Below, one piece after another: positions 40,323 to 55,241 of a stretch of 64,000 nt of DNA (its first letter is position 1; each line of letters starts with the position of its first letter). The DNA is from Pseudactinotalea terrae. Lineage in GTDB: Bacteria > Actinomycetota > Actinomycetes > Actinomycetales > Beutenbergiaceae. Below the pieces are notes generated by a model. That model was given only the letters and a program-made list of their open reading frames with translations. It had not been told where the DNA came from and did no database searches. The stretch spans positions 1,302,001-1,366,000 of the forward strand of contig NZ_WNXZ01000001.1 of NCBI RefSeq assembly GCF_009733845.1. The letters are read 5' to 3'. The position numbers and the translations under genes were made by a program.

Positions 40323-41155
40323 GAGCCGCCGCCTCGCCACCCGGAGACGGGCAGGTCGAACTTGCGCACCAGGCGGTCGGTGAACGGTGCCGTGTGGAGG
40401 CGGGCGATCCGCACCGGCTCGGCTCCACGGACGACCTCGATGTGCGACCCGGGGGGCACGTCGATCCGCCGGCGGCCGTCGCACCAGACCTGTGCGCCTG
40501 AGAAGCTGCGGGCGAGGATCTCGACGGCCATGGTCGATGTCGGCGCCACCACGAGCGGGCGGGCGAACAAGGCGTGGGCGCTGTTCGGGACCACCAGCAT
40601 CGCCTCGACGTCGGGCCAGACGACCGGGCCGCCCGCGGAGAACGCATAGGCGGTCGACCCGGTCGGGGTGGCAAGCACGACACCGTCGCACCCGAAGGAG
40701 GACAGGCCGCGCCCGTCGATGCCGACCGCGACCTCGAGCATGCGGGAACGGTCGTCCTTCTCGACGCTCACCTCGTTGATCGCCCAGTTGGACTGGACGG
40801 TCCCGTCGGGGAAGGTGATCGTGACGTCGAGGGTCATGCGCTCCTCGACGACGTAGTCGCGGGCCACCGCCCGGCGCGCGACGTCGACGGCCTCCTCGAC
40901 CTCCGACTCCGCGAGGAACCCGACGTGGCCCAGGTTGACGCCGACGAGCGGCGTGCCGCGGCCGCGGATCACCTCGGCGGCACGCAGGATGGTGCCGTCG
41001 CCGCCGAGCACGATGGCGAGCTCGACGTCGTCGCCGTCGACATCCTCCTCACCGATCGGGGTGACGCCGTTCCTGCGCAGCTCGTCGCTGACGAGCGCAG
41101 CGGTCTCCTGTGCCTCCGGGCGCGTGGGGTGGACGAGCAGCAGGATCCGGCGCAT
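40319..41155 (-). CDS. nadK: NAD kinase
   Basis: 278-residue ATP (or polyphosphate)-dependent NAD kinase forming NADP. LGGDGTILRAAEVIRGR is the GGDG motif; LGHVGFLAE and LATPTGSTAYAFSAGGPVVWP form the NAD site. SGAQVWCDGRRRIDV is the C-terminal strand. ATG overlaps the tlyA stop by one base (TGATG); the stop overlaps recN. Confidence 0.95.
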   Translation of the reverse strand: MRRILLLVHPTRPEAQETAALVSDELRRNGVTPIGEEDVDGDDVELAIVLGGDGTILRAAEVIRGRGTPLVGVNLGHVGFLAESEVEEAVDVARRAVARDYVVEERMTLDVTITFPDGTVQSNWAINEVSVEKDDRSRMLEVAVGIDGRGLSSFGCDGVVLATPTGSTAYAFSAGGPVVWPDVEAMLVVPNSAHALFARPLVVAPTSTMAVEILARSFSGAQVWCDGRRRIDVPPGSHIEVVRGAEPVRIARLHTAPFTDRLVRKFDLPVSGWRGGGS

Positions 41156-41979
41156 CAGGATGCAACCCCCTCAGCCGGGCCGAGCGCGACCGCGTGACGG
41201 ACCACGGCCTCGGGGTTCTCGGCCCCGGGTCCGCGGCGCAGGTGGACGAAGTACTCGACGTTTCCGCTCGGACCCGGGAGCGGGCTCGCGGCGCAGGCCT
41301 GCAGGCCGAGCCCGAGCGCGCCGGCGGCCTCGACGACGCCGAGCACGGCATCGACGTGGAGCTCGGGGTCGCGCACGACGCCGCCTGCGCCGAGCCGGTC
41401 CTTGCCGACCTCGAACTGCGGCTTCACCATCAGCAGCAGGTCGGCATCGGGCGTGCTGACGGCGGCGAGCGCGGGCAGCACCAGCCGCAGCGAGATGAAC
41501 GATAGGTCGCTCACCACGAGGTCGACGGGCGGGTCGATGGTGGCCGGGTCCAGGGTGCGCACGTTGGTGCGGTCCATCACGGTGACACGGGGGTCGTTCT
41601 GCAGCTCCCAGACCAGCTGGCCGTAGCCGACGTCGACCGCGACGACGTGGGCGGCGCCGCGCCGCAGCAGCACGTCGGTGAATCCGCCCGTGGACGCGCC
41701 CGCATCGAGCGCGCGGCGGCCATCGATCGTCGGTGCCGCCTCCCCCAGCAGGTCGAGAGCGCCCGCGAGCTTGTGACCGCCCCGGCTCGCGTACCCGGGT
41801 TCGGCCGGGTCCTCCCGTACGAGCACCGGCTGTGCTGTGTCGACCTGGGTGGCAGCCTTGGTCGCCACCGTGCCGTTGACGCTCACGCGGCCGGCGTCGA
41901 TCAGGTCGCCGGCATGCTGACGCGACCGGGCCAGTCCACGACGGACGAGCTCGGCGTCGAGGCGGACACGACGCACCAC
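41155..41979 (-). CDS. tlyA: TlyA-family rRNA 2'-O-methyltransferase (haemolysin A family)
   Basis: 274-residue enzyme with an N-terminal S4 RNA-binding domain (MVRRVRLDAELVRRGLARSR) and an FtsJ-like methyltransferase domain: KLAGALDLLG, DAGASTGGFTDVLLRRGA (SAM loop), VVSDLSFISLRLVLP, LMVKPQFEVGK. In mycobacteria TlyA methylates 16S C1409 and 23S C1920 and its loss gives capreomycin resistance. The GTG start overlaps the small upstream ORF by one base (TAGTG). Confidence 0.93.
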   Translation of the reverse strand: MVRRVRLDAELVRRGLARSRQHAGDLIDAGRVSVNGTVATKAATQVDTAQPVLVREDPAEPGYASRGGHKLAGALDLLGEAAPTIDGRRALDAGASTGGFTDVLLRRGAAHVVAVDVGYGQLVWELQNDPRVTVMDRTNVRTLDPATIDPPVDLVVSDLSFISLRLVLPALAAVSTPDADLLLMVKPQFEVGKDRLGAGGVVRDPELHVDAVLGVVEAAGALGLGLQACAASPLPGPSGNVEYFVHLRRGPGAENPEAVVRHAVALGPAEGVAS

Positions 41980-42128
41980 TACGTTGCATCCTCCAGGCGT
42001 CGCTGGAGGGCTTCGTGGGCACGCTCGAACGCGTCGGCGTGCACCGCGAGCGGGGTGGTCTCGTCGAGCTCGTCGACGGCCCTCAGGGCGTCGTCGACCT
42101 CGTCATGGGGGACCTGCTCCTGCGACAT
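41979..42128 (-). CDS. Small acidic conserved protein upstream of tlyA
   Basis: 49-residue ORF with a GGAAGGAACGGC Shine-Dalgarno region ahead of ATG 42128. The protein begins MSQEQVPHDEVDDALRAVDE and is very acidic and helical. Its TAG overlaps the tlyA GTG by one base. The same position in mycobacteria (Rv1693, between Rv1692 and tlyA) is also occupied by a very small protein, which supports reality. Function unknown. Too short for most gene-callers. Confidence 0.7.
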   Translation of the reverse strand: MSQEQVPHDEVDDALRAVDELDETTPLAVHADAFERAHEALQRRLEDAT

Positions 42129-42153
42129 GCCGTTCCTTCCCGGGCGCTTCCGC

Positions 42154-43230
42154 TCACGCTATCGCGCCGGCATCCTTCCTATCGGGACGGACGCGGATCT
42201 GTGGACACCTCGTCAGCACGGTCGGCACGCCGGCGCGGTCGGCGGCATCCCACGCCGCGGCGCACGCGGCCCGCAGCTCGTCGAGGTCGACCTCGTCGCC
42301 ATCGGTGAGCGTGAGGTGGTCCTCCCCCCGCGCGACGATCAGGGTCCCGCTGTCACTGTCGAATCGCGCTGCCGCGCCCCGGCAGCACCACCAGAGCCCG
42401 TCCTGCTCGACGGCGGGGTGCGGCTCGAGCAGTCCCCTCAGGTCGTGCGCGAGCTGCGTGGGGCGCTGCTCGGGTACGCAGGCCAGCAGGGCTGGAGCGA
42501 GGTCGACTCCTGTGAGCACGTGAATCCCGGGGTAGCCCGCCGCCCGGGCGCCCTCGAGGTCGGTGTCGAGCCGGTCGCCCACGACGAACGGCCGCTCGGC
42601 ACCGGCCCGGGCCGCTGCCTGCTCGAAGATGGCGGGCTGCGGCTTGCCGGTGGAGCGCGGCATCGTGCCGGTCGCGTTGACCACCGCCGCGACGAGCGAA
42701 CCGTTGCCGATCGCACTCCCCCGCTCCATCGGCAGCGTCGCGTCAAGATTGCTGGCGATGTGCTCGGCGCCGGCGTTGATCGCGAGCAGCGCCTCGGTCA
42801 GCTCCGCCCAGCCGACCTCGGGCGCGAAACCCTGGACGACGACCGCGGGATCATCGTCCGCCGACCTCACCACGGTCATTCCCTCGGCTGCGAGAGCCTC
42901 ACGAAGCCCGGTCCCTCCCACCACGAGCACGCGGGTACCGGGCGCGTGCTCGGAGGAGACGAGCCCGGCCGCAGCCTGTGCAGCCGTGGTGACCTCCTCC
43001 GGCTCGGTGGGGACACCGATCTCCGTGAGGTGAGCTGCCACCGTGCTCGGCGGCCGGTTCGCGTTGTTCGTGACGTACATGACACCGAGACCGCCTGCAC
43101 GAGCTGCGGCGATGGCCTCCGGCGCGTGAGCGACGGCGTCCGGACCGCGGTAGACCACGCCGTCGAGGTCGAGGAGCGCGACGTCGAACGTCTGCGCAGG
43201 AGCAGCCTCAAGTGGCTCCAGGTACCTCAT
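42154..43230 (-). CDS. HAD-superfamily hydrolase, Rv1692-like glycerol-3-phosphate phosphatase family
   Basis: 358-residue HAD protein with a C2 cap. The nucleophile motif is ALLDLDGVVYRG, the Asn/Thr motif is VMYVTNNANRPPS, the Lys motif is TGKPQPAIFEQA, and the final acidic motif VVGDRLDTDLEGARAAGYPG. About 100 extra C-terminal residues (from 260) form a small domain of unknown role. Mycobacterial homologue dephosphorylates glycerol-3-phosphate. ATG overlaps the stop of the TPR gene (ATGA). Confidence 0.88.
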   Translation of the reverse strand: MRYLEPLEAAPAQTFDVALLDLDGVVYRGPDAVAHAPEAIAAARAGGLGVMYVTNNANRPPSTVAAHLTEIGVPTEPEEVTTAAQAAAGLVSSEHAPGTRVLVVGGTGLREALAAEGMTVVRSADDDPAVVVQGFAPEVGWAELTEALLAINAGAEHIASNLDATLPMERGSAIGNGSLVAAVVNATGTMPRSTGKPQPAIFEQAAARAGAERPFVVGDRLDTDLEGARAAGYPGIHVLTGVDLAPALLACVPEQRPTQLAHDLRGLLEPHPAVEQDGLWWCCRGAAARFDSDSGTLIVARGEDHLTLTDGDEVDLDELRAACAAAWDAADRAGVPTVLTRCPQIRVRPDRKDAGAIA

Positions 43231-44927
43231 CCATCCTCCTCGAGCACGTCGTCGAACCCGACGACATCGGCGTCGGGCTGGTCTTCCTCGTCGGTCCCGG
43301 TGTCCGCTTCGGCGACCTCACGTGGCTCCGCGCGACCGAGTGCGACGAGGACGTCGTGCTTCGCCTCATCGAGTCGCTGGGCGACGTCAGGGTCCAGCTT
43401 GGTGGTCGGAACCTGCTCGAGAACGGACAGTGCTGCCTCCAGCTCACCGAGATCGGTGCGCGCGCCGGCCTCGACGAGCGCCAGCTCAGCCCGGTCCTCG
43501 AGGGTCACGGGCGCCGGCGCTGCGGCGAGGATCGCCAGCGCCCGGTCCGGGCGGCCAAGGCCTCGCTCGCAATCGGCCTCGATCGCGCGGTGCTCATCGA
43601 CGCCGGAGAGCCGGCGAACGGTCCGCAGCTCGCGCAGTGCCTCGGCATAACGCCCCGAGGCGTAGGCCGTCAGCGCAGCGGCCTCCCGCACGACGTCGAC
43701 ACGACCGGCGCGCCGGACGGCGGCCTGGGCGTGCTCATACGCAAGGTCGGCGTTCTCGTCCATGAGCCGCCCCGCCATGACCAGATGCGCCCCGACGACC
43801 TCGGCGTTCGCCTTGGAGAGGGTACGCAAGCGTGCGCGTGCCTGGCGATCGAGCTGCTGCCAGTCGACGCCTTCAGGGATCTCGGGCTCGAGCGGCCGAT
43901 CCGGGCGTGGGGCCCGACGATCCCCGCTGTCATACCCCGAGGACCGCTCGGGACGGTCGCCCCGGTCCGTCCTGTCGCCGCGGTAGGGGCGGTCCCCACG
44001 AGGAGCGCCCTCACGAGAGTCACGCCGCTCGGGCCGATCGCCACGAGGCCCAGCATCGCGGGAGTCGCGCCGCTCGGGGCGGTCGCCACGGTAGGGACGG
44101 TCCCCACGAGGGGCGCGCTCACGGGAGTCGCGCCGCTCGGGACGGTCGCCACGATACGGACGGTCGCCACCACGGTCTGGACGATCACCGCGGTAGGGGC
44201 GGTCCCCACGAGGAGCGCCCTCGCGAGAGTCACGCCGCTCGGGACGGTCGCCACGATACGGACGGTCGCCACCACGGTCTGGACGATCACCGCGGTACGG
44301 GCGGTCCCCACGAGGAGCGCCCTCGCGAGAGTCACGCCGCTCGGGACGGTCACCGCGATACGGACGGTCACCGCCACGGTCTGGACGATCGCTCCGAAAC
44401 GGACGGTCGCCACGAGGTCCACCATCACCGGAGTCGCTCCGCTCGGGACGGTCGCCACGGTACGGACGGTCCCCACGAGGGGCGCCCTCGCGAGAACCAC
44501 GGCGCACGGGACGGTCACCGCCACGATCTGGGCGATCACCACGGTCGGGACGCTCCCCGCGCGGGGCGCCCGAGCGAGTGTCACGCCGCTCGGGACGGGC
44601 ACCGCGGTTCGGACGGTCACCGCCACGGTCTGGGCGAGCACCGCGGTAGGGACGGTCGCCACGAGGGGCGCCCTCGCGAGAATCACGGCGGTCGGGACGC
44701 TCGCCACGATCAGGCCGGTCACTCTGAGGCTCGCCGTCACGCGTGTCACGGCGCTCGGGCCGGTCAGAACGATATCCGCGGTCATCGCGGGGGGCGCCGC
44801 CGGCACGATATCCCGCTCGAGGTGAGCGCCGTTCCGTGCGGCCGGCCTGGCCCTGGGGGTCGCGACGTGCCGGATTGCGCCCGCCGTCGTCGCGCTGCTG
44901 CGACGGCTCTTCTGATTCAGACGGCAC
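43227..44927 (-). CDS. TPR-like protein with a long RGD-type charged tandem-repeat N terminus
   Basis: 566 residues. Residues 1-345 are built of Arg, Asp, Gly, Pro and Tyr, arranged in units of the type DRPYRGDRPERRDSREGAPRG, with a 34-residue (102-bp) period, clearest at 44,158-44,370. Residues 350-530 are alpha-helical with degenerate TPRs, as in mycobacterial Rv1691 at the same place. The repeats form a polyampholyte, probably disordered, that could bind RNA or condense. The GTG start has a terminator directly upstream. Function unknown; the N terminus is much longer than expected for the family. Confidence 0.8.
   Translation of the reverse strand: MPSESEEPSQQRDDGGRNPARRDPQGQAGRTERRSPRAGYRAGGAPRDDRGYRSDRPERRDTRDGEPQSDRPDRGERPDRRDSREGAPRGDRPYRGARPDRGGDRPNRGARPERRDTRSGAPRGERPDRGDRPDRGGDRPVRRGSREGAPRGDRPYRGDRPERSDSGDGGPRGDRPFRSDRPDRGGDRPYRGDRPERRDSREGAPRGDRPYRGDRPDRGGDRPYRGDRPERRDSREGAPRGDRPYRGDRPDRGGDRPYRGDRPERRDSRERAPRGDRPYRGDRPERRDSRDAGPRGDRPERRDSREGAPRGDRPYRGDRTDRGDRPERSSGYDSGDRRAPRPDRPLEPEIPEGVDWQQLDRQARARLRTLSKANAEVVGAHLVMAGRLMDENADLAYEHAQAAVRRAGRVDVVREAAALTAYASGRYAEALRELRTVRRLSGVDEHRAIEADCERGLGRPDRALAILAAAPAPVTLEDRAELALVEAGARTDLGELEAALSVLEQVPTTKLDPDVAQRLDEAKHDVLVALGRAEPREVAEADTGTDEEDQPDADVVGFDDVLEEDG
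43906..44780. repeat. 102-bp coding tandem repeats
   Basis: Near-identical 102-bp units are visible, for example two starting at 44161 and 44263. Units use the same synonymous codons for long stretches, so recent duplication or slippage is likely. In-frame repeat number could vary between strains. Confidence 0.8.
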
Positions 44928-44989
44928 GTGGACTCCTCGAAGCTTGGTGGCGCGCTCGAACGGGCGCCAGTGAACAGCCTAGTAAACAA

Positions 44990-45022
44990 CAAAGGCCGCC
45001 CCCATCAGGGGGCGGCCTTTGT
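44990..45022 (-). terminator. Intrinsic terminator of the rrn operon
   Basis: ACAAAGGCCGCCCC pairs perfectly over 14 bp across a five-base loop. On the minus strand it is followed by T-rich TGTTTACTAGG, right after the 5S gene. Confidence 0.9.
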
Positions 45023-45030
45023 CGAAAGGA

Positions 45031-45150
45031 TGTCCGGCGGTGACCTACTCTCCCACACAGTCTCCCGTGCAGTACCATCGGCGCAGAGGGGCTTAGCTTC
45101 CGGGTTCGGAATGGATCCGGGCGTTTCCCCCTCGCTATGACCGCCGTAAC
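45031..45150 (-). rRNA. rrf: 5S ribosomal RNA
   Basis: Minus strand GTTACGGCGGTC at 45150 through the conserved GGAAGCTAAGCCC region to the end near 45031. About 120 nt. Ends approximate. Confidence 0.92.
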
Positions 45151-45231
45151 TCTATGGAGATGTCATCGGTTTCCCGACCGTATCTCGGGAACCGCACAGT
45201 GGACGCGTAGCATACTAAGAAGTATGTATGT

Positions 45232-50214
<4,983 letters not shown>

Positions 50215-50482
50215 GCTTGTTGAAATCTGCCCAGAAGGCAGTTTCGACATTAAACGAAGCGGCTCCGAAGAGCCGATTTCGATCTTGGCAGAACAGAAAC
50301 TTGGCGTTTCCATTCGTCCAAAAGGAATCCTTCAAGATCTGGTTTCGTTCCGGCATGATGCCGACTCGAAGCCCAAACCCATCGGGGTTTATTTGGCATC
50401 GATTTTTGACACACTGTTGAGTTCTCAAGGAGCGGACGCGCACCACCGCCGGCCGCTAGGCCTTTGCTGGGGCAACCTCTCT
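50215..50482 (-). other. rrn leader
   Basis: Leader between the predicted transcription start and the 16S 5' end. It holds the hairpin CGGCTC-cgaa-GAGCCG near 50,259-50,275 and TTGAGAACTCAACAGTG at about 50,405-50,430, closely similar to the spacer motif ahead of the 23S gene. Probable processing and antitermination signals. No coding sequence seen. Confidence 0.6.
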
Positions 50483-50512
50483 ACCTTAGATCATCTGCCT
50501 CCTGCTCGTCAA
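50483..50512 (-). promoter_or_regulatory. rrn promoter candidate
   Basis: Minus strand -35 TTGACG (50507-50512) and -10 TAAGGT (50483-50488) with an 18-base spacer, about 270 bases upstream of the 16S gene. Confidence 0.55.
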
Positions 50513-50993
50513 CTCGGCGGCTTCTCCAGCTTGGCTGGTATCGTCCGCCTCGTTGTTGAGCTGGTGCTCAGCTCCAAGGCTGGGATCCTCTCCGGTTCCT
50601 GGCCGCGTCTCATCGACGCGATCCTGGCCCTTCTGGATCCGATTGTTGTTCCACTTCGGGGACCGGCCGGATCCTCAAGACTGAGGCCGTCCGTTCCTCC
50701 CCTGTGGGGCGCAACGAGGTGAAACATTACGGGCATCGGCTCCCACGGTCAAATCGCCTCCATCTCGGGCGTGTCGCGGCGCTCCGGACGGACCTAGGAC
50801 GGCCGTGGCAGGCCTCTGACCTGCAGAAACGCTCCGAGCGGCCATCCGTGGCCCGGGTGCTGCTGCGCCCCGCCAGCGCCCTGAAGCGAGGTCGGCGCCC
50901 GATACGCCCTCTGCGACCTGGGTCACAGTCTGGGGCATCTCGGGCGCCGATCCGCGAGCTCTCGCGGCTGGTGAGGGGCCGTGTCGCTCGACC
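50513..50993. other. Region between tyrS and the rrn promoter
   Basis: No gene seen in these 481 bases. It could carry more rrn promoters or activator sites. A perfect GC hairpin CCGCGAG-ct-CTCGCGG at 50952-50967, 27 bases after the tyrS stop, may help terminate tyrS although no T-tract follows. Confidence 0.5.
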
Positions 50994-52259
50994 TCACTCG
51001 TCCGTGGTCACGACCGCGAGGTTGCGCCGGCCGCGCCGCACGAGCGCGACCCCTCCGGCCAGGAGGTCCGCCGTGCCTATCACCTGCTCCGGATCGGTGA
51101 TCTTGACGTTGTTCAGGTAGGCACCCCCGTCGTCGACCGTTCGCCGTGCGTCGTTGCGGCTCTTGGACAACCCGGTCGCCAGAAGGGCGTCGACGATGGT
51201 CGACTCCCCCGACCGCACCCGCCCGCGCGGGACCTCGGCGACCGCGTCGCCGAGGGTGGCCGCGTCCAGCTCGTGCAGGTCTCCCCTGCCGAACAGCGCC
51301 GCCGATGCCGACTCCACCCGCGCGCGGGCATCGGCTCCGTGCACGAGCGTCGTCACCTCCTGTGCAAGACGCCGCTGTGCCTCACGTGCGTGAGGTCGCT
51401 CTGCCACCGCCACCGCCAGCTCCTCGATGGCCCCCCGCGACAGGAACGTGAAGACCTTGAGGTAGCCGATCACATCGCCGTCAGCGGTGTTGAGCCAGAA
51501 CTGGAAGAACGCGTACGGGCTCATCATGTCCGGAGCCAGCCAGACGGCCCCACCCTCGGACTTGCCGAACTTGGTGCCGTCGGCCTTGGTGATCAGCGGC
51601 GTCGTCATCACGTGCACGGCCGCACCCTCGGACTTGCGCACCAGCTCGACGCCCGAGAGCAGGTTGCCCCACTGGTCGTTACCACCGGTCTGCAGCGTGC
51701 AGCCGTGCCTGCGGTAGAGCTCGAGGTAGTCGTTGCCCTGCAGGAGCTGGTAGCTGAACTCGGTGAACGAGATGCCCTCCTCGGACTCCAACCGGCGCGC
51801 CACCGTGTCCTTCGCGAGCATCGTGCCGAGCCGGTAGTGCTTGCCGATGTCGCGCAGCAGGTCGATCGCGCTGAGCTGCGCGGTCCAGTCGAGGTTGTTG
51901 ACCATGACCGCGGCGTTGTCTCCCTCGAAGTCGAGGAACGGCTCGATCTGAGCGCGCAACCGATCCGTCCAGGCCGCGACGGTCTCCTTGTCGTTGAGGG
52001 TGCGCTCTCCCGACATCCGGGGGTCGCCGATCATCCCTGTGGCACCGCCGACCAGTGCGAGCGGCCGGTGCCCCGCCTGCTGCAGGTGCCGCATCAGCAC
52101 CAGCTGCACGAGGTGTCCGTGGTGCAGGCTCGGCGCGGTGGGGTCGAAGCCGCAGTAATAGGTGACCGGTCCCGCCGCCAGCGCGTCGGCGAGCGCCTCC
52201 GCGTCAGTGGACTGGGCGATGAGCCCGCGCCAGCGGAGCTCTTCGAGGATCTCGGTCAC
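50994..52259 (-). CDS. tyrS: Tyrosyl-tRNA synthetase
   Basis: 421-residue class I synthetase (TyrRS bacterial form). GFDPTAPSLHHGHLVQL holds the HIGH-type motif, TLQTGGNDQWGNLL the tyrosine site, and KADGTKFGKSEGG the KMSKS-type loop (KFGKS). The C-terminal S4 RNA-binding domain (about 350-415) has LSKSRNDARRTVDDGG. GTG start at 52259 with AAGGAAG four bases upstream. Order tyrS next to mpg matches mycobacteria. Confidence 0.96.
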   Translation of the reverse strand: MTEILEELRWRGLIAQSTDAEALADALAAGPVTYYCGFDPTAPSLHHGHLVQLVLMRHLQQAGHRPLALVGGATGMIGDPRMSGERTLNDKETVAAWTDRLRAQIEPFLDFEGDNAAVMVNNLDWTAQLSAIDLLRDIGKHYRLGTMLAKDTVARRLESEEGISFTEFSYQLLQGNDYLELYRRHGCTLQTGGNDQWGNLLSGVELVRKSEGAAVHVMTTPLITKADGTKFGKSEGGAVWLAPDMMSPYAFFQFWLNTADGDVIGYLKVFTFLSRGAIEELAVAVAERPHAREAQRRLAQEVTTLVHGADARARVESASAALFGRGDLHELDAATLGDAVAEVPRGRVRSGESTIVDALLATGLSKSRNDARRTVDDGGAYLNNVKITDPEQVIGTADLLAGGVALVRRGRRNLAVVTTDE

Positions 52260-52315
52260 GTGTCTTCCTTGTGGTTGCGGGCGCCTACCCGTCGGGCACC
52301 ATGCCCGCCACGAGC

Positions 52316-52915
52316 CTATCGGCGGCCCGACACGTGCGGATCGTCGGCCAGCCAGAACCGCCAGGGCCGCGACGCCGCGTCCTCGCCCGCGCCCGCGATG
52401 CCGATCCGCGGCCCACTGGCGACGGGTTCCCCCGCCGTCGGACCTGGCTCGAGCCACAGCGAGGCAGCGCTGCCTGCACTTCCCAGCGCAACGCCGTCGT
52501 GGTCTCGGGTCAGTCCCAGCACGACGGCGAGCCGCGCTGGTCCGCGCGCCAGGTCCCGATCCGTACGGCACACCCCGGCAGCCAACCGCCGGCGCCAGGC
52601 GACGTCGAGGCCGTCGATCACCTGGGCGCCGCGCAGCAGCACCGCCGACGCGATGCCCTCCGGGCCGACGACGACGTTCGTGCAGTGGTGCAGACCCATG
52701 TGCCGGTACACGTACAGATGCCCGGGCGGGCCGAACATCACGCGATTGCGCGGGCGCTCACCACGGAAGGCGTGCGAGGCCGGGTCATCGGCGCCCTCGT
52801 ACGCCTCGACCTCGACGATCCGGACCGTCACCTGCTCGCCTCCGATCCTGGAGGTCAGGTGCGCGCCCAGCAGGTCGGGAGCGACCTGGAGCGCGCGCCG
52901 GTCGAGATCGATCAT
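52316..52915 (-). CDS. mpg: DNA-3-methyladenine glycosylase (AAG/Mpg type)
   Basis: 199-residue base-excision enzyme removing alkylated purines. VAPDLLGAHLTSR, RIVEVEAYEGADDPASHAF (with the catalytic Glu), GHLYVYRHMGLHHCTNVV (Tyr and His of the active site), and VLLRGAQVIDG are typical of the AAG family. ATG at 52915 overlaps the upstream kinase stop by four bases (ATGA). Confidence 0.93.
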   Translation of the reverse strand: MIDLDRRALQVAPDLLGAHLTSRIGGEQVTVRIVEVEAYEGADDPASHAFRGERPRNRVMFGPPGHLYVYRHMGLHHCTNVVVGPEGIASAVLLRGAQVIDGLDVAWRRRLAAGVCRTDRDLARGPARLAVVLGLTRDHDGVALGSAGSAASLWLEPGPTAGEPVASGPRIGIAGAGEDAASRPWRFWLADDPHVSGRR

Positions 52916-53499
52916 CGCTCCCCGCCCGCCGTCCTCCGGCCGAGGCCGTCGATCAGGATGTCGGCGCGATCGCGGGCACCCACCTCGGCGAACAGCGCCG
53001 CCTCCTGGGCCATCCACCGCACCCAGTGCCCTTCGAGCTGCGCGCCGTCGCGCTCGATACCGCGGCGGAGTCGCTCCTGCGGGTCGGCCTCCTCCACCCA
53101 GACCAGTGTGCTCACCAGGTCGAGATGCTCGGTCCGGGCGCTCCCGACGCCTTCGACCACCAGAAGATCGACCGCCGGGACCTCGACGACCTCGACGTAG
53201 CTCTCGGTGACCCAGCTGTACCGGCGGTAGCGCCCCGGCTCGCCCGCCTCGAGCGCGCGCAGCACCTCGGTGACGGCGTCACCGCCTTGCACCAGCCCGC
53301 CCCATCCCTCGTAGAGGTCGTCCATCTGGATGACGGCGCAGCTCAGCCCGTGTGCGCGAGCGGCCAGCTGGACCTGGCCTGCTGCCGTGGTCTTGCCGGA
53401 GCCCGCAGGTCCGTCGATGACCACGACCGTCACCTCGCCGCAGCGCGGGCCCTGGCGCATCGCGTGCTCGACGATCAGCTCTGCGGGCTGCTCAGGCAT
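52912..53499 (-). CDS. P-loop uridine kinase-like protein
   Basis: 195 residues. Walker A IDGPAGSGKTTAAGQ (about residues 28-42); QMDDLYEGW resembles the substrate-binding Asp region of the uridine kinase/phosphoribulokinase family; VVEGVGSARTEH is the Walker B-like region; and DPQERLRRGIERDG a lid-like Arg helix. Substrate not known. First of the kinase-mpg-tyrS group, 69 bases downstream of argH. Confidence 0.8.
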   Translation of the reverse strand: MPEQPAELIVEHAMRQGPRCGEVTVVVIDGPAGSGKTTAAGQVQLAARAHGLSCAVIQMDDLYEGWGGLVQGGDAVTEVLRALEAGEPGRYRRYSWVTESYVEVVEVPAVDLLVVEGVGSARTEHLDLVSTLVWVEEADPQERLRRGIERDGAQLEGHWVRWMAQEAALFAEVGARDRADILIDGLGRRTAGGER

Positions 53500-53568
53500 C
53501 GTGCCGGGTTTGCGGCACGAGCCGGCGAACGGTGCCGTCGACCGCCGCGCCGCGCGTACGGGCAGCCG

Positions 53569-55200
<1,632 letters not shown>

Positions 55201-55241
55201 ACCGGGTGGTTTCCAACTGCTCCAACAGTCAGGAACCAATC

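Noticed and set aside
43906-44780. Possible CRISPR array or noncoding satellite
   Set aside because: Repeats are contiguous without unique spacers and keep a reading frame.
43212-45043. Long open frames on the plus strand and other minus frames across the repeat region
   Set aside because: They follow from the 102-bp repeat and GC-rich codon bias; only the frame from 44927 to 43227 has a TPR domain and proper coupling to the next gene.
50405-50412. TTGACA-like sequence on the plus strand upstream of tyrS and 16S
   Set aside because: It points against the rrn operon and no matching -10 box or plus-strand gene follows.
50952-50967. Strong terminator for tyrS
   Set aside because: The hairpin is perfect but short and has no T-tract; kept only as a weak possibility in the region note.
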